Shown: one piece after another, positions 7,369 to 13,123 of the stretch | Position numbering within the stretch: position 1 is the stretch's first letter | Layout of the letters: each line of letters starts with the position of its first letter | Source of the DNA: an uncultured Lachnospiraceae bacterium | Lineage (GTDB): Bacteria > Bacillota > Clostridia > Lachnospirales > Lachnospiraceae | Reading direction: 5' to 3' | Assembly (NCBI GenBank): GCA_902803635.1 | Contig: CADCQU010000208.1 | Coordinates: 1 to 15,220, forward strand | DNA length: 15,220 nt | The notes under the pieces: generated by a model | Databases searched by the model: none | What the model saw: the letters and a program-made list of their open reading frames with translations, nothing else | What the model was told of the DNA's origin: nothing | Position numbers and translations under genes: made by a program

Positions 7369-9423
7369 TCACAAACTATCTATCCGCTCCTCCGCCGCAA
7401 AATACGCCTCCAACCGCTTCTTTATCCCCGCATGCTCCGCCATCGAAAGCTCCGGATCCTCCGCAAGCACCCTCCCCGCAATCTTCCCCGCCAACCGCAG
7501 CATGTCGCGGTCGCGGCCAAGGTCGGCCGCGCGAAACCGCGGATCCCCGCTCTGGCGGATGCCAAGCAGGTCGCCCGTCCCGCGAAGCCTGAAGTCCTCC
7601 TCCGCGATCACGAACCCGTCGTTCGACTTTTTCAAAATCGACAGCCGCTCCTCCACGTCCTTGCTCTCGCTTCCCTGCGCGAAAATGCAGTAAGACTGTG
7701 CATCGCCCCTTCCAACGCGTCCCCGCAGTTGGTGCAGGGTCGCCAGTCCGAAGCGCTCCGCATTTTCCACGAGGATGACCGTGGCATTTGGCACGTCAAC
7801 ACCCACCTCCACGACCGTCGTGGACACGAGTATCTTTGTTTTTCCCTCGGCAAAGGCCGCCATTGCCTTCTCTTTCTCGCTCCCGCTCATGCGCCCGTGG
7901 AGAATTCCCACGGAAATGTCCGGAAACGCCTTCCGAAGGCGTCGCGCCGCCGTTCCGACGTCCATGGCCGCCAGCTCCTCGGCCGGCTCGATCATCGGGC
8001 AAATGACATACGCCTGGTGTCCCGCATCGAGTTCCTTCCTAATAAAGTGCTCCGTCTTCTCCCGCCAGGTCTCGTCCACAATGGCCGTCTTGATCGGCAG
8101 CCGCCTCGCCGGGAGCTCATCAATCACCGAGATGGATAAATCCCCGAAATAAATAATCCCAAGTGTCCTCGGAATCGGAGTAGCAGACATCACAAGGGTA
8201 TGCGGCCGGCCTGTCCCCCTCTCCGCCAACGCCGCCCGCTGCTTCACACCGAAGCGGTGCTGTTCATCGGTAATCACAAGTCCGAGGCTTTTATATACCA
8301 CGGTTTCCTCCAGCACCGCGTGCGTCCCGACGATCGCGTTCGCCTCTCCGGCCGCGATGGCCGAAAGGGCCTCCCGCCGCTCCTTCGCCCGGAGCGACCC
8401 CACAAGCAGCACAGGCCGCACCCCGGCAAATGCCGCATTTGTCGCACAAAATGCGCACAGTTTCTCATAGTGCTGCCGCGCAAGCACCTCCGTAGGAGCC
8501 AGAAGGACGCTCTGAAAGCCATTTTCCGCACAGAGCAGCATCGCAAGGAAGGAAATCACGGTCTTCCCCGAGCCAACATCCCCCTGCACGAGCCGCGCCA
8601 TCGGGTGCGCACCGACAAGGTCTCCCTCAATCTCATTCCACACCCGAAGCTGCGCATTTGTCAAATGGTAGGGCAGCCCCGCAATCGCTTCCTCGGTCTT
8701 CCAGCCCAGCTCCATCGGAAAAGCATTTTCCTCGGCCGCCTCCATTTGTCGAAGCCGCCGCATCGCGAGCACGAAGAAAAAGAATTCGTCAAATGCAAGC
8801 CTCTTCTGTGCGGACAGAAGCTCGGCCTCGTCCTTCGGAAAATGGATGGCCTCCAGCGCATCCTCCTCGCGGAGAAGCCTGCCCATGTCCACCAGCAACC
8901 CTTCCGGCAGGTATTCCTCCGCCCTCGGCAGAAGGTCCAGCGCCTGCTGCACGGCCCGCACGACCACCCCGTTCGAGAGCCCCTTCGTAAGCCCGTAAAT
9001 CGGCCGAAGGCTGCCGGACAGCTCCTCGTATTTCGCCAATGTCAGGATTTCCGGGTGCTCCATCAGAAGCTCCGCCCCGCGGCGCACGACGTTTCCACGA
9101 AAAATGAAGACCGCCCCCCGCCGAAGGAGGGACTGCACATAGGGCGCGTTGAACCAGGTCAGCCGGAGCTTCCCTGTAGGATCCTCGATCTGCGTCGTGA
9201 AAATGGTCACCTTCCCCGTCGCTTTCACCGCCACCGTGCGGGTGATCACCCCCTGCACCGCGCATTTTTCACCCGCCACCGCCGCCCCGATCGCCCGCGG
9301 CTCCTCGTAGAAGTCATAGTGCAGCGGGTAGTACGAGAGCAGGTCCTCTGCGTTAAAAAGGCCGAGCTTTTCAAAAAGCGCGGCCGTTTTGGGTCCTATT
9401 CCTTTTAAGTCCGTTACCTTCAT
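7369..9423 (-). CDS. recG: ATP-dependent DNA helicase RecG
   Basis: Branch-migrating helicase that remodels stalled replication forks and recombination intermediates. 684 residues, the normal RecG length. An N-terminal wedge/OB domain (MKVTDLKGIGPKTAALFEKL, then the OB segment starting about residue 50) is followed by helicase motifs: Walker A QGDVGSGKTV at about 277-287, LLAPTEVLARQHYE, the DEQH box in VITDEQHRFGVKQ at about 387, MSATPIPRT, and HQLRGRVGRGDAQSYC at about 560-575. The RecG tail ends LEAYFAAEERIDSL. It starts 57 bp after fakA with GGAGGAG and GCGGGA upstream. The order Asp23 - YloV/FakA - RecG matches the known Bacillus neighbourhood. Two inverted pairs of the CATTTG motif lie inside the gene. 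Confidence 0.97.
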   Translation of the reverse strand: MKVTDLKGIGPKTAALFEKLGLFNAEDLLSYYPLHYDFYEEPRAIGAAVAGEKCAVQGVITRTVAVKATGKVTIFTTQIEDPTGKLRLTWFNAPYVQSLLRRGAVFIFRGNVVRRGAELLMEHPEILTLAKYEELSGSLRPIYGLTKGLSNGVVVRAVQQALDLLPRAEEYLPEGLLVDMGRLLREEDALEAIHFPKDEAELLSAQKRLAFDEFFFFVLAMRRLRQMEAAEENAFPMELGWKTEEAIAGLPYHLTNAQLRVWNEIEGDLVGAHPMARLVQGDVGSGKTVISFLAMLLCAENGFQSVLLAPTEVLARQHYEKLCAFCATNAAFAGVRPVLLVGSLRAKERREALSAIAAGEANAIVGTHAVLEETVVYKSLGLVITDEQHRFGVKQRAALAERGTGRPHTLVMSATPIPRTLGIIYFGDLSISVIDELPARRLPIKTAIVDETWREKTEHFIRKELDAGHQAYVICPMIEPAEELAAMDVGTAARRLRKAFPDISVGILHGRMSGSEKEKAMAAFAEGKTKILVSTTVVEVGVDVPNATVILVENAERFGLATLHQLRGRVGRGDAQSYCIFAQGSESKDVEERLSILKKSNDGFVIAEEDFRLRGTGDLLGIRQSGDPRFRAADLGRDRDMLRLAGKIAGRVLAEDPELSMAEHAGIKKRLEAYFAAEERIDSL
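8427..8441. repeat. Inverted CATTTG motif pair inside recG
   Basis: CAAATG (8427-8432), a CCG spacer and CATTTG (8436-8441) form a perfect 6-bp hairpin. The outer bases carry the NC/GN context of the window-wide motif. A second, tighter inverted pair (CATTTG-T-CAAATG) lies at 8655-8667 in the same gene. Confidence 0.6.
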
Positions 9424-9480
9424 CAGTTCCCGCCAGTCTCCTCCAAATATAGATGGAACGCTGTATCCATCCGGCGAACA

Positions 9481-11172
9481 TCACTCAACCGCCAAAATGC
9501 AGAAGTACACCGGCTGGCCGCCGTAGTTCTGCGAGATATCCACGTCCGGGAACCGCTCCTGCGCCTCCTCCACAAGGGCCTCCGTATCCTCTTCGGAATA
9601 CTCCTGCCCATTGTAGATCGTCACGATCTCCGAATCCTCGGTGACAAGCTTCTCCAGCATCTCAAGGACCACTTTCTTCACGTCATTTCCCACGGCAAGG
9701 ATGCGGCCGTCGCCAATGCCCATGATATCGCCGTTCTTGATGGAAACGCCGTCAATCTTCGTATCGCGGACCGAGTACGTCACTTCGCCCGTCTTCACGT
9801 TCGAGGCCGCCTCGGCCATGTTCGCCGCATTTGCCTCTGGCGTGTCCTCCGGCACGAAATTGATGAGCGCAGTAATCCCCTGCGGGACCGTCCGCGTCGG
9901 AATCACGTGGATGCGCGTCTCCGGATCCTCCTGCTCGGTAATATCTGCCGCCTGATTTGCAGCAAGCACCACGTTCTTGTTATTCGGGAAAATGAAAATG
10001 TCGCAGGCATTTGCCTTCTTGATGGCATCGAGCATGTCCTCCGTGCTGGGGTTCATGGTCTGGCCGCCCTCGATAATAACATCGCAGCCAAGCTGCCGGA
10101 ACACGTCTGCCAGGCCGTCGCCGATGGTTACCGCGATAAATGCGACGTCCTTCCTCTCGGTCGCGGCGCGCTCAGCCGCTTCCTTCGCGGCCTTCTCCTT
10201 CTCGCGGGCCACGGCCACCTCGCTCGACTTAAAGAGCCTCTCCTCGTGCTCCTCGCGCATATTGTCCACCTTCATGCGCGTGAGCTGCCCGTATTCCAGA
10301 CCCTTTTCAAATGCCTTGCCCGGATGGTTCGTGTGCACATGTACCTTGACCATGCCGTCGCCGGTGACAAATACCAGGCTGTCACCGAGCCCGAGGAGGA
10401 ATTCCTTCATCTTCTCCTCGTCCTCGTCGGTAAAGTCCTTCTCCAGCTTCACGATGAACTCGGTGCAGTAGCCGAACTTGATCTCGTCCGTGCTGATCGG
10501 CTTCTCCATCTTGGGAATCTGGACTGGCGGGGCCTCGAAATCAAGCTGCAGCTCCAGCCCGTTGAAGGCGTCGATCGCACCGTGGAGGATTGTCATGAGG
10601 CCGGCGCCGCCGGAATCAACCACGTTCGCCTCCTTGAGGACGGGCAGCAGCTCCGGGGTCATCGCAAGGGCCTCGTCGCCGGATCGTAGAACCAGTTCGA
10701 AAAGCTCCTCCAGGCTCCCGATCTCGCCGCGGCGCTGCGAGGCCTTCTCGGCCATAACGCGCGCGACGGTGAGGATCGTACCCTCCTTCGGCTTCATGAC
10801 GGCCTTGTAGGCGGTCTCCACCGCCTTCTCCATCGACGTAATCAGGCAGTCCACGTCAGGCTCCTTGGAGTCGCGGATTACCTTCGTAAAGCCGCGCAAA
10901 AGCTGGGAAAGAATGACGCCCGAATTACCCCTGGCGCCACGCAGGGAGCCGGAGGAAATCGCCTTCGCCAGAGCGTCAATGGTGCCATTTTCCAGACGGT
11001 TGACCTCCTGGGCCGCCGAGAGGATCGTCAGCGTCATGTTCGTGCCCGTATCCCCGTCCGGAACAGGGAAGACGTTCAACTCATTGATATAATTTTTCCG
11101 AATTTCCAGGTTCTTCGCCCCGGAAAGGAACATCTTACGCAGCATATCTGCCTTGAGATTTAACGTAGCCAA
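9481..11172 (-). CDS. fakA: DAK2 (DhaL) domain protein, FakA/YloV family
   Basis: Homologue of the ATP-dependent fatty acid kinase subunit FakA, which phosphorylates fatty acids presented by a DegV-type FakB. No FakB is in the window. The N-terminal DhaL domain has the Mg-nucleotide motif PVPDGDTGTNM and later SGSLRGARGNSGVILSQLLRGF and DSGGAGLMTIL. A middle domain, a charged Lys/Ala/Glu-rich linker (about 10180-10230) and a C-terminal DegV-like domain follow. The frame opens at an ATG at 11187, but AAGGGG directly abuts that codon. The TTG at 11172 has GGAGG at 8-nt spacing and gives MATLNLKADMLRKMFLSGAK, matching the family N-terminus, so TTG is preferred (563 aa). It lies 19 bp after the Asp23-family gene, so the two are co-transcribed. 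Confidence 0.93.
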   Translation of the reverse strand: MATLNLKADMLRKMFLSGAKNLEIRKNYINELNVFPVPDGDTGTNMTLTILSAAQEVNRLENGTIDALAKAISSGSLRGARGNSGVILSQLLRGFTKVIRDSKEPDVDCLITSMEKAVETAYKAVMKPKEGTILTVARVMAEKASQRRGEIGSLEELFELVLRSGDEALAMTPELLPVLKEANVVDSGGAGLMTILHGAIDAFNGLELQLDFEAPPVQIPKMEKPISTDEIKFGYCTEFIVKLEKDFTDEDEEKMKEFLLGLGDSLVFVTGDGMVKVHVHTNHPGKAFEKGLEYGQLTRMKVDNMREEHEERLFKSSEVAVAREKEKAAKEAAERAATERKDVAFIAVTIGDGLADVFRQLGCDVIIEGGQTMNPSTEDMLDAIKKANACDIFIFPNNKNVVLAANQAADITEQEDPETRIHVIPTRTVPQGITALINFVPEDTPEANAANMAEAASNVKTGEVTYSVRDTKIDGVSIKNGDIMGIGDGRILAVGNDVKKVVLEMLEKLVTEDSEIVTIYNGQEYSEEDTEALVEEAQERFPDVDISQNYGGQPVYFCILAVE

Positions 11173-11191
11173 CTCTCGATCCTCCATCCCC

Positions 11192-11548
11192 TTAGTCGAT
11201 CACACGAATGCCCTCGACCAAAATGTCGATATGAGAGACTTCCATGCCCGTGAACTGTTCCATTTTATACTTCAGGCCCTCGACCAGGTTGTCCGCGATG
11301 GCGGGAATGCTGGCCCCGTAGGAAACGATGCAGTGGAGGACGAGGGAAATCTTGTTGTCCTCAATCTTCACATTGATGCCCCGGCGGATGCTCTCCCGCC
11401 GAAGGAGCTGGAAAATCCCATCCTTTACATTGTAGGCAGCCATGCCGACGATGCCGAAGGAACCCACGGCGACGGAGCCTGCATACACGGCGATCACGTC
11501 CGGGCTGATGGAAATCTCGCCGAACTGGGAATCGACACGTCCCTTCAT
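11192..11548 (-). CDS. Asp23/Gls24 family protein (YloU-like)
   Basis: 118 residues spanning one Asp23 domain: GEISISPDVIAVYAGSVAVG, GIVGMAAYNVKDGI, and a C-terminal EVSHIDILVEGIRV strand. Members are cytosolic proteins linked to envelope stress; the YloU type is almost always encoded just before YloV/FakA, as here. No membrane segment is seen. AAAGGAGGAG gives a strong ribosome-binding site. It is first in the asp23-fakA-recG run, with a promoter at 11609-11637 and an inverted repeat in its leader. Confidence 0.93.
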   Translation of the reverse strand: MKGRVDSQFGEISISPDVIAVYAGSVAVGSFGIVGMAAYNVKDGIFQLLRRESIRRGINVKIEDNKISLVLHCIVSYGASIPAIADNLVEGLKYKMEQFTGMEVSHIDILVEGIRVID

Positions 11549-11570
11549 GTTGCTCTCCTCCTTTAGCCTA

Positions 11571-11589
11571 ATAACGAATCGCTCGTTAT
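11571..11589. promoter_or_regulatory. Perfect inverted repeat in the Asp23 leader
   Basis: ATAACGA (11571-11577) and TCGTTAT (11583-11589) form a perfect 7-bp dyad with a 5-nt spacer. It lies between the predicted transcription start (about 11602) and the Shine-Dalgarno. It could be a repressor operator or an RNA hairpin in the leader; the short spacer and AT-rich ends allow either reading. Confidence 0.5.
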
Positions 11590-11608
11590 GAATTTGACAT
11601 ACACCGTT

Positions 11609-11637
11609 ATTATAATCCCTTCCATAAAAAAAAGAAA
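11609..11637 (-). promoter_or_regulatory. Promoter of the asp23-fakA-recG run
   Basis: A perfect TATAAT on the minus strand (11609-11614) lies in an AT-rich region. At 17-bp spacing the -35 is a weak TTTCTT (11632-11637) next to a T8 tract. The leader is about 54 nt and carries the inverted repeat at 11571-11589 before AAAGGAGG. Confidence 0.6.
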
Positions 11638-11719
11638 GTAATAATTTCGAAATAAATTGGCAAAATACAAATCCGTTGGGCGCACTTACCTGAACAGTAA
11701 CAATCCGTTAAACACAAAC

Positions 11720-11744
11720 CGGGCAGGGGAAAATCCCCTGCCCG
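11720..11744 (-). terminator. Intrinsic terminator after rpmB
   Basis: CGGGCAGGGGA (11720-11730) pairs perfectly with TCCCCTGCCCG (11734-11744), an 11-bp GC-rich stem with a 3-nt loop. On the minus strand it is followed by GTTTGTGTTT, a moderate T-rich tail. It lies 25 bp past the rpmB stop and separates rpmB from the asp23 promoter. Confidence 0.8.
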
Positions 11745-11769
11745 ACGATGCGCGAATATATCCAACAGA

Positions 11770-11955
11770 TTACGCACGTTCGACTTTGCCGGCGCGCAGG
11801 CAATGCGTGCAGACATACGCGTGCTTCGGAGCTCCCTTTTCCAGGATCCTGACTCTCTTGATATTGGACTTCCACATATGGTTGGACCTTCTGTGGGAAT
11901 GGCTCACGTTCTGTCCGAAGTGGGCACCTTTTCCGCAAATAGAGCAAACAGCCAT
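11770..11955 (-). CDS. rpmB: 50S ribosomal protein L28, zinc-binding form
   Basis: 61-residue large-subunit protein. Start MAVCSICGKGAHFGQNVSHS, then HRRSNHMWKSNIKRVRI, end CTHCLRAGKVERA. Two CxxC pairs (Cys4/Cys7 and Cys49/Cys52) mark the zinc-ribbon (C+) form; many genomes also carry a cysteine-free paralogue used under zinc limitation. AAGGAGGTG lies 7 nt before the ATG. It stands alone between its own promoter (12010-12038) and terminator (11720-11744). Confidence 0.97.
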   Translation of the reverse strand: MAVCSICGKGAHFGQNVSHSHRRSNHMWKSNIKRVRILEKGAPKHAYVCTHCLRAGKVERA

Positions 11956-12009
11956 CGATTACACCTCCTTATACAGAAACTAAGGCCACAATGGCCTGCA
12001 ACAGCAAAC

Positions 12010-12038
12010 ATTTTAACAGAAAGTACGCACCCTTGCAA
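12010..12038 (-). promoter_or_regulatory. Promoter of rpmB
   Basis: TTGCAA (12033-12038) and TAAAAT (12010-12015) are separated by exactly 17 bp, with TG one base before the -10. The predicted leader of about 48 nt contains a small hairpin AGGCCA/TGGCCT (11983-11997, 3-nt loop) upstream of the AAGGAGG site. The hairpin may stabilise or regulate the leader. Confidence 0.8.
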
Positions 12039-12095
12039 GAGTTTTCTTTTAGAAATTTGCATTTTTCTATTGGTCTGTCTGCACCAAGCCCCTTG

Positions 12096-12145
12096 CCTCC
12101 CCCCTTAGGGGGAGGTGGCACGGCGAAGCCGTGACGGAGAGGGGT
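12096..12145. repeat. Dispersed double-hairpin repeat, copy 2
   Basis: Two hairpins side by side. CCTCCCCC/GGGGGAGG (12096-12103 with 12108-12115) has a CTTA loop. CACGGC/GCCGTG (12119-12124 with 12128-12133) has a GAA loop. The ACGGAGAGGGG tail follows. The right part matches copy 1 at 7325-7352 with one mismatch. It abuts the 3' end of the PqqD-like gene, whose stop is five bases beyond, and may act as its transcription end. Similar repeats are common in gut Firmicutes genomes. Confidence 0.8.
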
Positions 12146-12149
12146 TCGC

Positions 12150-12410
12150 TCACTCCTCGATTGCCCCAATCTTCCGAAGCTCCCGAATCACCTTCTCCAC
12201 GTCCTCGGTAATAATCTCCTTCGGCGCGTCGAACCGCTCCTGCATGGCGGCGATGATCTTCTCCTTCGTCGTGTCCGTCTTCAGCAGATCCAGGACCGCG
12301 CCCAGCGTCTTGTTCCCCTTCACAAGGCCCGAGAAGCCCGCGCCGCCGGCCGGTACCAGAAAGCTCTCCTCGCCCGTATCATAGGGAATGAATTCCTTCC
12401 TTATCTTCAT
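12150..12410 (-). CDS. PqqD-like protein (RiPP recognition element)
   Basis: 86 residues with the whole PqqD-type winged-helix pattern: MKIRKEFIPYDTGEESFLVP, then GLVKGNKTLGAVLDLLKTDTT, KEKIIAAMQERFDAP, ITEDVEKVIRELRKIGAIEE. PqqD-family proteins bind the leader of a ribosomally made peptide and hand it to a modifying enzyme. GGAGGATACTGAG precedes the ATG. It is encoded 73 bp after a 51-residue Cys-containing peptide, its likely partner by position. No radical SAM, lasso-type B2/C, or other maturase is in the window. It could instead serve a distant cluster. Confidence 0.85.
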   Translation of the reverse strand: MKIRKEFIPYDTGEESFLVPAGGAGFSGLVKGNKTLGAVLDLLKTDTTKEKIIAAMQERFDAPKEIITEDVEKVIRELRKIGAIEE

Positions 12411-12459
12411 TCTCAGTATCCTCCAGAAAATAGTACACCATTTCCGCCATTGCCGTCTT

Positions 12460-12465
12460 ATTATA
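12460..12465 (-). promoter_or_regulatory. Possible -10 box before the PqqD-like gene
   Basis: A perfect TATAAT on the minus strand lies 18 bp after the stop of the small peptide and 50 bp before the PqqD-like ATG. No acceptable -35 lies 16-18 bp upstream, so this may be chance or an activator-dependent site. Confidence 0.3.
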
Positions 12466-12483
12466 GGTAGGTGATGTCAGGAA

Positions 12484-12639
12484 TTAGCTATTGACCTTCG
12501 CGCAAATCTCCGGCAGCTCGATATAGCTTTCCGAATTGCAATAGGTCTCCGGGTTGCAAGAAACCCCCGGACTGTCCGTGAGAATGTCCCTCTCCACCCA
12601 CATAATTATCTCGATGACCGGTTTTTCAAAATGTTCCAT
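12484..12639 (-). CDS. 51-residue Cys-containing peptide, candidate RiPP precursor
   Basis: Starts MEHFEKPVIEIIMWVERDIL and ends at a TAA at 12484. The first part is leader-like: FEKPVIEII resembles the YxxPxLEVL element read by PqqD-type proteins in lasso-peptide leaders, with Phe for Tyr. The second part is Ser/Pro/Asn/Cys-rich, with Cys28, Cys34 and Cys46. If cleavage follows LTD (Thr21 as penultimate leader residue), the core starts SPGVSCNPE with Glu at core position 9, the ring-closing position of many lasso peptides. Alternatives are a thioether-type precursor, an unmodified small protein, or no translation. The ATG is 3 nt past the ytfJ stop, so translational coupling is likely; its own Shine-Dalgarno is weak. 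Codon third positions are GC-biased like the neighbouring genes. Confidence 0.55.
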   Translation of the reverse strand: MEHFEKPVIEIIMWVERDILTDSPGVSCNPETYCNSESYIELPEICAKVNS

Positions 12640-12642
12640 CCC

Positions 12643-13044
12643 TTACTCAGCCTTGTCTTCCTCGGGCGCATTCGCCTTCTTCTCTTCTTCCTTCTTCGTA
12701 CCGCCGCCTATCTTTGAGAAACGGTTCACGAAATCGGGCAGCATCTCCAGAATTCTCGTCAGGCTGTCCTGCTTTCCCCTGACATTGACCATTCGCGTCT
12801 GTCCGTCCTGGATGACAAGCACCGAGCTGGGCGTCATCTTGCCGCCCATGCCGCCGGCCGCCCCGCCGTTCTTGTTGTTCTCGTTGCCCGCGCCCGCGCC
12901 GACGCCGAAGGTCACGTCCATGAGCGGCAGGATAATGGTGTCGCCCGCCTGGATGGCCTCCCCGACCACGGTCTTCGAGGTTACGAACTCGTTCATCCCC
13001 TTGAAGAGAGCCTGCACTGTCGATTCAAATTCTTTCTCCGCCAT
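12643..13044 (-). CDS. ytfJ: GerW-family sporulation protein YtfJ
   Basis: 133 residues of the YtfJ/GerW family, needed for normal spore germination in Bacillus. Visible are the N-terminal VQALFKGMNEFVTSKTVVGE segment, AGDTIILPLMDVTFGVGAGAG with the Gly-rich loop, the GGMGGKMTPSSVLVIQDG strand, and a charged Lys/Glu tail. AAAGGAGG precedes the ATG. The neighbour upstream is a DUF2953 protein, which is the conserved partner of YtfJ in Bacilli and Clostridia. This gene marks the organism as a spore former or a recent descendant of one. Confidence 0.95.
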   Translation of the reverse strand: MAEKEFESTVQALFKGMNEFVTSKTVVGEAIQAGDTIILPLMDVTFGVGAGAGNENNKNGGAAGGMGGKMTPSSVLVIQDGQTRMVNVRGKQDSLTRILEMLPDFVNRFSKIGGGTKKEEEKKANAPEEDKAE

Positions 13045-13123
13045 TTTTTCCTCCTTTATACCGAGGCCCTCATGGGCCGCCGCTACCTTGCTTTGTCAAA
13101 TGCTCCCCGTATATTTCCCTTAT

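Noticed and set aside
9423..9611. 62-residue minus-strand frame ending at the recG start
   Set aside because: It is Arg-rich and mostly overlaps the 3' end of fakA in another frame; it has no supporting motif.
12379..12450. 23-residue frame MAEMVYYFLEDTENEDKEGI... before and overlapping the PqqD-like gene
   Set aside because: It has no ribosome site, overlaps the pqqD-like start in another frame and lies almost at the putative transcription start; no evidence of coding.
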